Counted from the first letter of the stretch, positions 52,133-61,439 are shown. The stretch is DNA of 64,000 nt from JAJDXO01 sp965213765 (GCA_965213765.1 OZ243926.1:1-64000); one strand, 5' to 3'. Made by a program: numbers and translations. The notes: a model not told the origin generated them from the sequence alone.

Positions 52133-52223
52133 CAGCGCCGCCATCGCCGGCACACGGCCGCATCGAAATCGAAATGGCCGGCGCCAGGCTCACCTCGCAC
52201 CGGGCGCCGGACGGCCAATTAAC
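52133..52223 (+). repeat. Dispersed ~90-bp intergenic repeat, copy A
   Basis: The segment starts CAGCGCCGCCATCGCCGGCA and contains CACCTCGCACCGGGCGCC. It matches 61053-61144 at roughly 80% with the same orientation. It follows an integrase relic here and lies beside tRNA-Ser at the other site. No coding sense is apparent. Confidence 0.65.
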
Positions 52224-52388
52224 TCGTCCTGAACTTGGCCCTGGAGGGGCTTGCTTTCGCACGCCCAAATAGAGAAAATTCATGCAAGCGCAAAGGCGTG
52301 GCCCTTGCGTGGCATACGACGGCGGCCGCGCGAACAACCGAACGGTCGCGTCGGCGGAACAGGGAAGGCCAAGGAGGCGAAGGAGGGC

Positions 52389-53483
52389 ATGATCGGGCGG
52401 AACGACCCTCTCGTTCGTTTCTGCGAGGTTCAAAAAACTTACGACGGTGAAACGCTCGTCGTTAAGAATCTCAATCTCGATATCGCGCCCGGCGAGTTTC
52501 TGACGCTGCTGGGGCCTTCCGGCTCCGGCAAGACCACCTGCCTGATGATGCTGGCCGGGTTCGAGTCGGCCACCCACGGCACGATCTACCTCGGCAAAGA
52601 TCCCATCAACAACCTGCCGCCGCACAAGCGCGGCATCGGCATGGTGTTCCAGAATTACGCGCTCTTTCCGCACATGACGGTGGGCGAAAACCTGTCTTTC
52701 CCACTGGAAGTGCGCGGCGCCGGCAAGGCGGACGTCCGGAAGAAGGTCGAGCGGGCGCTGGAGATGGTGCAACTCGGCGGCTTTGAGCACCGCCGCCCCG
52801 GCCAGCTCTCCGGCGGCCAGCAGCAGCGCGTCGCGCTGGCCCGTGCCCTGGTGTTCGAACCGGCCCTCGTGCTGATGGACGAGCCGCTCGGCGCGCTCGA
52901 CAAGCAGCTGCGGCAGCATATGCAGTACGAGATCAAGCGCATTCACGAGAGCCTGGGCGTGACGGTGGTCTACGTGACCCATGACCAGAGCGAGGCCATG
53001 ACCATGTCGAACCGCATCGCGGTGCTCAACGACGGGGTCATCCAGCAGCTCGACGCGCCCGCCGACCTTTACGAGAAGCCGGAAAACGCCTTCGTCGCCC
53101 AGTTCATCGGAGAGAACAACAGGCTGAGAGGCCGTGTCCGCGATATGAACGGGACGAACTGCCGCGTAGAGCTCGACGACGGCCAAGGCGAGATGCAGGC
53201 CCTGGCTGTCAACGTATCAGGGAGCGGCACACCGACGACGCTCTCGCTGCGCCCGGAGCGGGTCGTGATCGATCCGGCGCCCGGCAGCCTGCCCAACCGC
53301 TTCGAAGCCCGGGTGGAGGAGCTTGTCTACCTGGGCGACCACATCCGCACGCGGGTCAACGTGTGCGGCACGGATCAGTTCATCGTGAAAGTCCCGAACG
53401 CCCAAGGGCACGCAAGCCTGAAAGAAGGCTCAACCGTGACCGTGGGTTGGGAGATCGATGATTGCAGGGCGTTGGACACATGA
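52389..53483 (+). CDS. Spermidine/putrescine-type ABC transporter ATP-binding protein
   Basis: The 364-residue protein has Walker A LTLLGPSGSGKTTCLMMLAG, the Q-loop QNYALFPHMTV, signature QLSGGQQQRVALARAL, Walker B LVLMDEPLGALDKQLRQHMQ, the H-loop YVTHDQSEAMTMS and a C-terminal TOBE domain (about 285-355). It matches PotA/FbpC-type ATPases. ATG 52389 is chosen because the conserved part starts after it and AGGAGG occurs at 52372. It is the first gene of a four-gene operon with binding protein and two permeases. Confidence 0.93.
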   Translation: MIGRNDPLVRFCEVQKTYDGETLVVKNLNLDIAPGEFLTLLGPSGSGKTTCLMMLAGFESATHGTIYLGKDPINNLPPHKRGIGMVFQNYALFPHMTVGENLSFPLEVRGAGKADVRKKVERALEMVQLGGFEHRRPGQLSGGQQQRVALARALVFEPALVLMDEPLGALDKQLRQHMQYEIKRIHESLGVTVVYVTHDQSEAMTMSNRIAVLNDGVIQQLDAPADLYEKPENAFVAQFIGENNRLRGRVRDMNGTNCRVELDDGQGEMQALAVNVSGSGTPTTLSLRPERVVIDPAPGSLPNRFEARVEELVYLGDHIRTRVNVCGTDQFIVKVPNAQGHASLKEGSTVTVGWEIDDCRALDT

Positions 53484-53569
53484 CGTGTCCGCGTTTCGCG
53501 GCCCGAGAGCCGCAGAGGCGTAACGTCGCCGGCAAGGACCGTCAGTAAACAAGGGAGTATGACAAAGCC

Positions 53570-54658
53570 ATGAAACGACTTCTGACCGCGAGTGTATCGG
53601 CCGTTGCCGCTATGGGCCTTTGGGCCGCGGCTGCGACTGCCGCCGACAAGTTGACCGTCGTCTCCTGGGGCGGCTCCTACACCATGAGCCAGGTGAAGGC
53701 CTATCACGAGCCTTACGAAGCCAAGAAGGGCATCAAAATCCTGTCCGAGAACTACAATGGCGGTCTGGCGGAAATCAAAGCCCAGGTCGAAGCCGGCAAG
53801 GTGACCTGGGACGCGGTCGATCTTGAGCTGGCCGATGTCGTGCGCGGTTGCGACGAGGGGCTGCTTGAAGAGATCGACCTCTCCACGCTGCCGCCGGCAC
53901 CGGACGGCACGCCGGCCAAGCAGGATTTCATAGCCGGCACGCTGCACGACTGCGGCGTGGCGTCGATCCTCTGGTCGACGGTCTACGCCTATGATGCGGG
54001 CAAGATGGCCGGCAAGAAGCCGCGGACCATCGCCGACTTCTTCGACACCAAAAAGTTTCCCGGCAAGCGCGGCATGCGCAAGACCCCCAAGGTGAACCTG
54101 GAGTTTGCCCTGATGGCCGACGGTGTGCCGTCCGGCGAGGTCTATGAGGTGCTGTCGAGGCCGGAAGGCGTGAACCGGGCCTTCGCCAAGCTGGACACCA
54201 TCAAGAACGATGTCGTCTGGTGGGAAACCGGCGCCCAACCGCCGCAGCTCCTGGCGGACGGCGAGGTCGCCCTGACCACGGCCTACAACGGACGCATCTT
54301 CAATGCCGCCACCTCCGAAGGGAAGTCCTTCGAGATCGTCTGGGACGGCCAGGTGTGGGACATCGACCTTTGGGGTATTCCGAAAGGCTCGCCGAACAAG
54401 GTCGCGGCGCTCGAGTTCATCAAATTCTCCACCGACACCCAGCGCCTGGCGGACCAGGCCCGCTTTATCTCCTATGGCCCGGCGCGCCGGTCCTCGGTTC
54501 CCTTGATCGGCAAGCACTTCAAAGCCGGCATTCCCATGGAGCCCCACATGCCGACGGCGCCCGGAAACTTCAAAAACGCCCTCCAGAACGACTTCGAGTT
54601 TTGGGCCGACTATCAGGACGAGCTGAACGAGCGTTTCAACGCCTGGCTCGCCAACTGA
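53570..54658 (+). CDS. Periplasmic substrate-binding protein of the polyamine-type ABC transporter
   Basis: The 362-residue protein has a signal peptide (MKRLLTASVSAVAAMGLWAA, cut near ATA-AD) and a PotD-like fold: KLTVVSWGGSYTMSQVKAYH, YNGGLAEIKAQVEAGKVTWD, VDLELADVVRGCDEGLLEEI, then WWETGAQPPQLLADGEVALT TAYNGRIFNA and AQ-rich C-terminal helices. It would capture a small cationic substrate such as putrescine, spermidine or a related amine in the periplasm. It lies 86 bp after the ATPase gene. Confidence 0.92.
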   Translation: MKRLLTASVSAVAAMGLWAAAATAADKLTVVSWGGSYTMSQVKAYHEPYEAKKGIKILSENYNGGLAEIKAQVEAGKVTWDAVDLELADVVRGCDEGLLEEIDLSTLPPAPDGTPAKQDFIAGTLHDCGVASILWSTVYAYDAGKMAGKKPRTIADFFDTKKFPGKRGMRKTPKVNLEFALMADGVPSGEVYEVLSRPEGVNRAFAKLDTIKNDVVWWETGAQPPQLLADGEVALTTAYNGRIFNAATSEGKSFEIVWDGQVWDIDLWGIPKGSPNKVAALEFIKFSTDTQRLADQARFISYGPARRSSVPLIGKHFKAGIPMEPHMPTAPGNFKNALQNDFEFWADYQDELNERFNAWLAN

Positions 54659-54781
54659 CAGTCTGTTGTGTGGGAGGGCAGCCGTTGCGCCGCCATCTCC
54701 TCTTTTCCCGGCTGAATGCCGTCCGGCGCAAAGCCGTTTGGCGTTCGGACCGGTCGCGCGGATGAGGGCCGGCGAGCGGAC

Positions 54782-56062
54782 ATGACCGGTACAGCCATGA
54801 CAGGCGTGGCGCCGCCGGCGAACGAGCCGCTCACCACCGCCGATGGCCGCCCCCTGAAATCCGCCTTGGCGCGCGCCGAGCGCATGCGGCGCGTCAAGGC
54901 TATGCTGCTTGTCTTGCCGCTGCTGCTCTTCATCGGCATCACCTTCCTCTTTCCCATCGCCTTGATGCTGTTCCGCTCGGTCGACAACCCGCTTGTCGCC
55001 GACAACATGCCGCGCACCATCACCGCCCTCGAAGCTTGGGACGACCGTAGCGAACTGCCGGACGAGGCGGTTTTTGCCGCCCTGGCGGCCGACCTCGCCG
55101 AAGCGCGTGCGAACCGCACCATCGGACGGCTGGCGACCCGCCTGAACTACGAAACCAGCGGTTTGCGCAGCACCATCACCCGCACCGGCCGCCGGGCCGC
55201 GCGCCTGGAAGTGCCCTTCAAGGAAGCTCTCATCGGCCTGGATGAGGATTGGGCCAACCCGGAAAACTGGGCGGTCATCAAGCGATTGGGGAAGCGCCTC
55301 ACCGGCGTGCAATATCTCGCTGCCGCCGACCGGCGCTATGACGTGAACGACAACGTCGTCCCGCAACCCGAAGTACGGCAGATCTACGTCAGCAACTTCA
55401 TCCAGACCCTTTGGATGTCGGTCATCGTCACCGTCGCCTGCCTCGTCTTGGGCTTTCCGGTCGCCTATCTGCTGTCGATCCTGCCGCTGCGGTACTCCAA
55501 CGTCCTTATGATCCTTGTGTTGCTGCCGTTTTGGACGTCGCTTCTGGTGCGCACGACATCCTGGATCGTGCTGCTGCAGACCGAAGGCGTCATCAACGAC
55601 ATTCTCGTCTGGAGCGGCATCATCTCCGACGACGGGCGCCTCCAGCTGATTTTCAACGCCGAGGGCACCGTGATCGCCATGACGCATATCCTGCTGCCGT
55701 TCATGATCCTGCCGCTCTATAGCGTGATGAAGACTATTCCGCCGATCTACATGCGCGCCGCCATGTCGCTCGGCGCCAACCGCCACTACGCCTTCTGGCG
55801 CGTCTATGCGCCCAACACCCTGCCGGGTGTCGGGGCCGGCTGCCTGCTGGTCTTCATCCTGGCCATCGGCTACTACATCACCCCGGCCCTGGTCGGCGGA
55901 CAGGATGGCATGATGATCTCCAACTTCATCGCCTACCACATGCAGCGGTCGCTCAACTGGGGCTTGGCCGCGGCGCTTGGCACCATGCTGCTGTTCGGCG
56001 TGCTGATCCTCTATTGGGTCTTCAACAAGCTGGTCGGCGTCGAGCGGCTGAAGTTGGGATAG
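54782..56062 (+). CDS. ABC transporter permease (PotB-like) with large extracytoplasmic insertion
   Basis: The 426-residue permease has a first helix (AMLLVLPLLLFIGITFLFPI), then about 140 residues before the membrane core (WMSVIVTVACLVLGFPVAYL onward). The EAA-type loop is YMRAAMSLGANRHYAFWRVYAPNTLPG. Classic PotB proteins are about 285 residues; the extra segment between helices 1 and 2 (about residues 66-205) is charged and would lie in the periplasm, probably contacting the binding protein. This extended form is known in some alphaproteobacterial transporters of the family. ATG 54782 is used. The second permease starts 5 bp after its stop. Confidence 0.9.
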   Translation: MTGTAMTGVAPPANEPLTTADGRPLKSALARAERMRRVKAMLLVLPLLLFIGITFLFPIALMLFRSVDNPLVADNMPRTITALEAWDDRSELPDEAVFAALAADLAEARANRTIGRLATRLNYETSGLRSTITRTGRRAARLEVPFKEALIGLDEDWANPENWAVIKRLGKRLTGVQYLAAADRRYDVNDNVVPQPEVRQIYVSNFIQTLWMSVIVTVACLVLGFPVAYLLSILPLRYSNVLMILVLLPFWTSLLVRTTSWIVLLQTEGVINDILVWSGIISDDGRLQLIFNAEGTVIAMTHILLPFMILPLYSVMKTIPPIYMRAAMSLGANRHYAFWRVYAPNTLPGVGAGCLLVFILAIGYYITPALVGGQDGMMISNFIAYHMQRSLNWGLAAALGTMLLFGVLILYWVFNKLVGVERLKLG

Positions 56063-56067
56063 GGCCC

Positions 56068-56922
56068 ATGCTGAAACTGCCCAGCTACGCGAGCCCGCTC
56101 GAACGCATCTGGCACTACGCCTTCATCGCCATCTGCGTCGGCGTGTTCCTGTTCCTGATTGCGCCCTTGATCGTCATCATCCCGCTGTCATTTAATTCGC
56201 TCCCCTACTTCACCTTCACGGAGGAGATGCTGGCGCTTGAAAGGGAAGCTTTCTCCACGCGCTGGTACGAGGATTTGTGGAGCCGAGAGATCTGGCGCCA
56301 ATCGATCGCCAACTCGCTCTTCATCGCCGTCTGCTCGACGGTTCTGGCGACGGCATTGGGCACCATTGCGGCCCTTGGGCTGTCGCGCCCGCATATGCCG
56401 TTCCGCGCCTTCATCATGGGCCTTCTGATCTCACCGATGATCGTGCCGCTGATCATCACCGCGGCCGGCATCTTCTTCTTCTATGCCCGGATCGGTCTGA
56501 CCGGCACCTATCTCGGCATCATCCTGGCGCATACGGTGCTCGGCACGCCCTTTGTCGTCATTACGGTGACCGCCGCCATGATCGGCTTCGACCATTCGAT
56601 GACGCGAGCCGCGGCCATGTGCGGCGCTGACCCGACGCGGGTCTTCTTCAAGGTCATCGTGCCGCTCATCCTGCCCGGCGTGATCGCCGGCGCGCTCTTC
56701 GCCTTCGTCACCTCCTTCGACGAGGTCGTGGTGGTGCTGTTCGTGGCCAGCGTCGAGCAGCAGACCATTCCGCGCCAGATGTGGGCCGGAATCCGTGAGG
56801 AGATCAGCCCGACGATCCTGGCTGTTGCGACCTTGCTGATCGTCTTCTCCGTCGCGGTCATGACCACCATCGAACTGCTGCGACGGCGCAGCGAGCGTCT
56901 GCGCGGCGTGACGCCGGCCTAG
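56068..56922 (+). CDS. ABC transporter permease (PotC-like)
   Basis: The 284-residue permease has six helices (YAFIAICVGVFLFLIAPLIV first), a BPD_transp_1 core (SIANSLFIAVCSTVLATALG) and the EAA loop TRAAAMCGADPTRVFFKVIVPLILPG. It forms the channel with the PotB-like subunit. The TAG stop is contained in the CTAG target duplication of the following IS element (56919-56922), so the protein end is preserved, but the gene's natural 3' flank and terminator were displaced. Confidence 0.92.
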   Translation: MLKLPSYASPLERIWHYAFIAICVGVFLFLIAPLIVIIPLSFNSLPYFTFTEEMLALEREAFSTRWYEDLWSREIWRQSIANSLFIAVCSTVLATALGTIAALGLSRPHMPFRAFIMGLLISPMIVPLIITAAGIFFFYARIGLTGTYLGIILAHTVLGTPFVVITVTAAMIGFDHSMTRAAAMCGADPTRVFFKVIVPLILPGVIAGALFAFVTSFDEVVVVLFVASVEQQTIPRQMWAGIREEISPTILAVATLLIVFSVAVMTTIELLRRRSERLRGVTPA

Positions 56923-58238
56923 CAGGCTGCTGAAAAACCCACTGGCGCGATTCCCGGTATCGTGATTCTCTGCCCCTGGGTTGATCGGTGCTGGAGGTTG
57001 TGATGCGGGGCGAGGACGAACGCGGCGAGGGTCTGTTCAGCTACGTGGACTTGGAGGCTCGGGTACCTGCGGATCATCCGCTGCGGTCGATCCGGGTTCT
57101 GGTGGACGAGGCCCTGGCGGCGTTGTCGGGAGATTTTGCGGTTCTGTATTCGACGACCGGGCGGCCGTCGATCGCGCCGGAGAAGCTGTTGCGGGCGCTT
57201 CTGTTACAGGCCTTCTACACCATCCGCTCGGAGCGCCAGTTGATGGAGCAGCTGGACTACAACCTGTTGTTCCGCTGGTTCGTCGGTCTGTCGATGGACG
57301 CGCCGGTGTGGGACGCCACGACCTATTCGAAGAACCGCGACCGGTTGGTTGCGGGGGATGTGGCGGCGCGCTTTCTTCAAGCGGTGCTGCGCGGCGCGCG
57401 GGTACGCCGTCTTTTGTCGGACGAGCACTTCTCGGTCGACGGCACGCTGATCGAGGCGTGGGCGTCGATGAAGAGCTTCCGCCGCAAGGATGACGGCGGC
57501 GACCCGCCTGCCGGGCGCAACGCGGAGCGTGACTTCCGCGGCGAGCGGCGCTCGAACGCGACCCATGCGTCCACCACCGATGCCGATGCCCGGCTGTTCC
57601 GCAAGGGCGAGGGGCAGTCGAGCCGGCTGTGCTTCATGGGCCATCTGTTGATGGAGAACCGCAATGCGCTGATTGTCGATGCGGCGCTGACCCGGGCCAG
57701 TGGCACCGCCGAGCGGGAGGCGGCGCTGGCCATGCTGGGGCGCCGCAAGAAAGCGCGGCGGGTCACGCTGGGCGCCGACAAGGCCTATGACGTGGCCGAG
57801 TTCGTGGACGCGTTGCGCGACGGCGCCGTCACCCCTCATATTGCCGTCGACGGCCATGTCAGGAAGACCGGCAAGCCGCGCAAGACCCGGGTCGACCGAC
57901 GCACCACCCGGCATCCGGGCTACGCCGCCAGCCAGCGCCTGCGCAAGCGCATCGAGGAGGGGTTCGGCTGGATCAAGACCACCGGCGGGCTGGCCAAGAC
58001 CCGGCATCGTGGGCTCGACCGGGTGGGCTGGATGTTCACATTCACCGCCGCCGCCTACAACCTGGTCAGGCTGCCCAAACTCCTCGCCGAGGCGCCGACA
58101 TGATGCCCGGGAACCGCGCAATAGGCCCCCAGACCCGCCGCGAGCGGGTCCCGAACCCCAACCCCCGCCGCCCATAACCAGAGAAAACCGACCGAACTCA
58201 TCAAACCGGCCGCGCGTGGCGAGTTTTTCAGCAGCCTG
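56923..58238 (+). mobile_element. IS5-family element, copy 2 (type A), at the PotC-like stop codon
   Basis: This 1316-bp copy is the inverted twin of 19701-21016, with the same terminal repeats and a CTAG duplication (56919-56922, 58239-58242). The left CTAG carries the TAG stop of the permease gene. Confidence 0.94.
57003..58103 (+). CDS. IS5-family transposase (type A, copy 2)
   Basis: This 366-residue DDE transposase appears residue-for-residue identical to the one at 19836-20936: DUF772 N-domain, Asp in FSVDGTLIEAW, Asp in LGADKAYDV, Glu in RIEEGFGWIK. GGAGG precedes the ATG by five bases. The two copies lie in opposite orientation about 36 kb apart. Confidence 0.95.
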   Translation: MRGEDERGEGLFSYVDLEARVPADHPLRSIRVLVDEALAALSGDFAVLYSTTGRPSIAPEKLLRALLLQAFYTIRSERQLMEQLDYNLLFRWFVGLSMDAPVWDATTYSKNRDRLVAGDVAARFLQAVLRGARVRRLLSDEHFSVDGTLIEAWASMKSFRRKDDGGDPPAGRNAERDFRGERRSNATHASTTDADARLFRKGEGQSSRLCFMGHLLMENRNALIVDAALTRASGTAEREAALAMLGRRKKARRVTLGADKAYDVAEFVDALRDGAVTPHIAVDGHVRKTGKPRKTRVDRRTTRHPGYAASQRLRKRIEEGFGWIKTTGGLAKTRHRGLDRVGWMFTFTAAAYNLVRLPKLLAEAPT

Positions 58239-58309
58239 CTAGAGCAGTTTCCGGCCAAATTGAGCCGCCATGGGTGTGTTGCGGCGATGAGGACAGCGCG
58301 GCGCAAGGT

Positions 58310-58386
58310 CCCTCGCCCCCGTCAGGGGGAGAGGGATGCGAAGGCTTGGCGAGCCTGCGAGCCATAGCCGTAGCTGGGTGAGGGGG
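58310..58386 (+). repeat. Dispersed intergenic repeat, forward copy
   Basis: The core CAGGGGGAGAGGGATGCG, then AGGCTTGGCGAGC and TAGCCGTAGCTGGGTGA, is repeated in inverse orientation at 61440-61520. It includes short internal inverted repeats (CCTCGCCCCC / CAGGGGGAGAGG) and is typical of REP-like intergenic elements. The remaining 58239-58309 segment holds half of the palindrome seen at 44696. Confidence 0.7.
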
Positions 58387-58422
58387 AATTTCCATATCAC
58401 CCTCACCCCGGCCCTCTCCCTC

Positions 58423-59590
58423 AGGATTCTTCTGCGAAAAGGGGATTCTCAATGGGTTTGTGATGTGATTCAGTGTGGTTATCAACTGTTGGAGGCGTCG
58501 ATGAGCGGCAAGGGTCAGCTGGGGTTTGCGGAAGCGTTTGTTTCTCCGGGTCTTGGGTCGAACCGGAAGCTTGATCGTCTGGATGCGTTGATCGACTGGT
58601 CTCCGCTGGAGCGCCTGGCGTCGGCGGTCCGCCCGGGGCGCCGGGGCCGTCCGCCCTATGCGCCGCTGTCGATGTTGAAGGCGCTTTATCTTCAGGTGCT
58701 TTACGATCTGTCGGACCCCGGTCTGGAGGAGGCGCTGCTGGACCGTCTGTCGTTCCGGCGCTTCTGCGGCTTTGCGCTTGACGGGGGCACGCCGGACGAG
58801 ACCACGATCTGCCGCTTTCGCGGGGATGCGGGCGGGGTTCTGGAGGCGGCCTTCGAGGAGATCAACCGCCAGTTGGAGGCCGCCGGTCTGATCGTGCGCA
58901 AGGGCACGCTGATGGACGCCACGCTGGTGGCCGCGGCCTCGCGCCCGCCGCCCTACAAGGCCGGCGCGGGTGCCGGGCACGCGGGCGAGCCCGGCGCCGA
59001 CTGGACCCGCAAGAAGGGGCGCGCCTTCTTCGGCTACAAGGCGCATCTCGGCGTCGACCAGGGGTCGGGGCTGATCCGGCGGGTGGTGCTGACCTCGGCC
59101 AAGACCTCCGAGAGCGAGGTCGCCGACCGGCTGATCTGCGGCGACGAGGCCGCGGTCTATGGCGACAAGGCCTACGAGCAGGCGGCGAGACGGGCGCGGC
59201 TCAAGGCGGCGGGGATCAAGGACCGGATCATGCACCGGCGGCACAAGCACATAGCCGCGCTGCCCCATTGGCAGCAGCGCCGCAACGCTCTGATCGCGCG
59301 ACGGCGCGCCCCGGTCGAGGCCGTGTTCTCCGCCCTCAAGCGCTTCTACGGGCTGCGCCGCGCCAAGAGCCGGTCCCGGGACAGGAACACGGCCCGCCTC
59401 TTCGCCGCCGCCGTCTACAACATGCGCCGGGCCTGCCTGCTCGCCGGGCCGTGAGGGCGCGACGCGCCCGGAAACCGCAAAACGCACCGCAATCCGGCCC
59501 GCAAACGCCGCGGCAAACCCGCCGCCCGGTACCAAAACAGCCCCAACCCCCGACACAAACCCCTCCTTGCGACTTTCGCAGAAGAATCCT
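58423..59590 (+). mobile_element. IS5-family element, third kind, inside a palindromic repeat
   Basis: The 1168-bp element has perfect 17-bp terminal repeats (AGGATTCTTCTGCGAAA and TTTCGCAGAAGAATCCT). Target duplication is not certain (flanks CTC and CTG). The outer flanks, CCCTCTCCCTC and CTGGGAGGGAGAGGG, are complementary, so it landed in the loop of a G/C-rich hairpin that is itself part of a repeat region. Confidence 0.88.
58501..59454 (+). CDS. IS5-family transposase of the 58.4-kb element
   Basis: This 317-residue transposase has a DUF772 N-domain (LGSNRKLDRLDALIDWSPLE, MLKALYLQVLYDLSDPGLEE), Asp in GTLMDATLVAAASRPPP, Asp in EAAVYGDKAYEQAARRARLK and Glu in RRAPVEAVFSALKRFYGLRR. The start ATG 58501 opens the conserved region. 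It is only distantly similar to the other transposases in the window and looks intact. Confidence 0.93.
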   Translation: MSGKGQLGFAEAFVSPGLGSNRKLDRLDALIDWSPLERLASAVRPGRRGRPPYAPLSMLKALYLQVLYDLSDPGLEEALLDRLSFRRFCGFALDGGTPDETTICRFRGDAGGVLEAAFEEINRQLEAAGLIVRKGTLMDATLVAAASRPPPYKAGAGAGHAGEPGADWTRKKGRAFFGYKAHLGVDQGSGLIRRVVLTSAKTSESEVADRLICGDEAAVYGDKAYEQAARRARLKAAGIKDRIMHRRHKHIAALPHWQQRRNALIARRRAPVEAVFSALKRFYGLRRAKSRSRDRNTARLFAAAVYNMRRACLLAGP

Positions 59591-59730
59591 CTGGGAGGGA
59601 GAGGGAGTAGTCGCGTTGCCGCATCGGGTTCCCTCACCCCCTTCCCGGGGGAGAGGGGCAGGGTGAGAGGGCGCAAAAAGGAAATCACCTAATCGAGTAC
59701 AGACCCCCGGCCGCGGCCAACGCGATTGCT

Positions 59731-60891
59731 TCAGCCGCTTTCGCCGCCGGTCCCCTCCCGCGTCTCGGCGAGCACGAGGTCGACGACCCGGCGAAGCGCC
59801 TCGGCCTCGGTGTCGCCTTCCAGGAGGCGCAGTCGGTAGAGGTCGACCTGCCGATCCGCCCCGGTGCCCTCGCGCACGATGGCGAGCGCGCGGCGTGTCT
59901 CCGCCTCGCAGCCGAGCGCCCGGGCGTCCGCCGCGAGCTCCTCGACCAACTCGCCCACGACGTCGTCGATATCGACCCGTCCGCTCTCGCTCGCCGCGTC
60001 GCCGAAGAAGGCCAGCACCCCGTAGCGCTGCGCGACCCAGCGGTTTTCGGCGACGATCTCGGTGAGCGGCTCCGGCGGAAGGGTTCCCTCCCGGTCGCGG
60101 CGCAGCAGCAGCCGGATGAGCGAGGCATAAAGTGCGGCGATGCACACCGCGTCCTCGATGCGCGTGCACACGTCGCAGATCCGCATCTCCACCGTCGGGT
60201 AGGCGTGCGAGGGGCGGATATCCCACCAGAGCTCGCTCCCGTCATTGATGAAGCGCATCGCGCGGTACTCCTCGAGCAGCCGGTCGTAGTCCGCCCGCGA
60301 GCCAAGCGGTCCCGGCAGCCCGGTGCGGGGCAGGTTGCCGACCAGCGTCAGCCGCCAGGACTTGAACCCGGTCTCGCGCCCGTCGCTGAATGGCGAGGAG
60401 GTCGACAGCGCATGCAGCACCGGCAGGTAGCGCCTGAGCGCGGTCATCACCCGGATGCGCGAATCCGCGTCGCCGAAGCCGGCGTGGATGTGCATGCCGC
60501 CGATGATGAACCGGTGCACGTTGTCCTGGAACGTCATCGCAAAACGTTCGTAGCGCTCGCGCGGCGTCGGCAACTGCGCCCGCCACGAAGCGAAGGGATG
60601 AGTGGAGGCGGCCATCAACGTCGCGCCGTGGCGCTCCGCCGCCTCGAGGACGATGCGCCGGGTCTCGCGCAACGCGTCGCGGAGCTCCGCTACCGAGGCG
60701 CATACCCGCGTGTTGGTCTCGATCTGCGAGCGCAGTAACTCGCGCACGATCTTGTGCGGCCCCGCCGCCGCCTCGCACGCCTCGAAGATGGCGGGATCCG
60801 GGTCGGCCAGCAGGTCACCCGAGAGCGGGTCGACGAGGAAGAACTCCTCCTCGATCCCGAGCGTGATCGCGCCGTCCTCGGCATTGCTCAT
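59731..60891 (-). CDS. YbdK-type carboxylate-amine ligase (glutamate-cysteine ligase family 2)
   Basis: The 386-residue protein starts in TLGIEEEFFLVDPLSGDLLA, the ATP/Mg motif of GCS2 enzymes, and continues KIVRELLRSQIETNTRVCAS, FIIGGMHIHAGFGDADSRIR, GSELWWDIRPSHAYPTVEMR and AENRWVAQRYGVLAFFGDAA. E. coli YbdK has weak glutamate-cysteine ligase activity; the natural substrate is unclear. ATG 60891 (MSNAEDGA) is preferred because it sits just before the conserved start; upstream ATGs would add 20-39 poorly conserved residues. The YbdK C-terminus is followed by repeat-rich DNA. Confidence 0.92.
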   Translation of the reverse strand: MSNAEDGAITLGIEEEFFLVDPLSGDLLADPDPAIFEACEAAAGPHKIVRELLRSQIETNTRVCASVAELRDALRETRRIVLEAAERHGATLMAASTHPFASWRAQLPTPRERYERFAMTFQDNVHRFIIGGMHIHAGFGDADSRIRVMTALRRYLPVLHALSTSSPFSDGRETGFKSWRLTLVGNLPRTGLPGPLGSRADYDRLLEEYRAMRFINDGSELWWDIRPSHAYPTVEMRICDVCTRIEDAVCIAALYASLIRLLLRRDREGTLPPEPLTEIVAENRWVAQRYGVLAFFGDAASESGRVDIDDVVGELVEELAADARALGCEAETRRALAIVREGTGADRQVDLYRLRLLEGDTEAEALRRVVDLVLAETREGTGGESG

Positions 60892-61052
60892 GGTCGGTCC
60901 CCGGCGCGTCTTCACGTTATGGTCGGGATTGCGGCGCGGGATGCTCGCCATGGCCAAGTCCTCCGGTCTTCCATGGCCCAAACTACACAGCGATTCCGGC
61001 ACCATCAAGACACCGCGGGCGCGCGCGGATCAACCGACGTTTTCGAGGCCGG

Positions 61053-61144
61053 CAGCGCCGCCATCGCCGGCACGGCGCCACATCGAAAACGAAACGGCCG
61101 GCGGCCAAGTTCACCTCGCACCGGGCGCCAAACGGACAATAAAC
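61053..61144 (+). repeat. Dispersed ~90-bp intergenic repeat, copy B
   Basis: This is the partner of 52133-52223: the first 20 bases (CAGCGCCGCCATCGCCGGCA) and the CACCTCGCACCGGGCGCC block are identical, with scattered changes elsewhere. It lies between YbdK and tRNA-Ser, in a 360-bp region with no supported gene. Confidence 0.65.
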
Positions 61145-61252
61145 TTGCCCGGGGGGGGCATCGTCGCTGATCGCAAGGCGGGAATATCCGTGGGAACACA
61201 CTGGATGAAATACTAGTAACGCACTGATAAATAATAAGTTTGCGAAATAAAA

Positions 61253-61343
61253 TGGCGGAGAGGGAGGGATTCGAACCCCCGGAGGGCTATGAACCCTCAA
61301 CGGTTTTCAAGACCGCCGCTTTCGACCACTCAGCCACCTCTCC
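61253..61343 (-). tRNA. tRNA-Ser (anticodon UGA)
   Basis: A class II tRNA on the minus strand has acceptor arms GGAGAGG and CCTCTCC, D-region TGGCTGAGTGGTCGAAAGC, anticodon stem GCGGT/ACCGT-type with loop CTTGAAA (anticodon TGA at 61309-61307), a long variable arm, GGTTCGAATCC T-arm, discriminator G and encoded CCA. The length of 91 nt is normal for tRNA-Ser. Confidence 0.95.
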
Positions 61344-61439
61344 GCTAGCGATCTATCCGGGCACCTCTAATAACCCTTCGCCGTTGGCGCGCCAATAGGC
61401 TTGTTCGGCGTCGGATCGGCCGGCGGCATCCGGCCGGCG

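Noticed and set aside
53375..55939. Very long open frame (854 codons) on the minus strand opposite the ABC transporter genes
   Set aside because: It is antisense to three clear transporter genes, has low-complexity His/Asp/Gly-rich translation and reflects GC-rich codon bias on the other strand.
60983..61300. Minus-strand frame across the dispersed repeat and tRNA-Ser
   Set aside because: It runs through the tRNA gene and the repeat, so it is not a real coding sequence.
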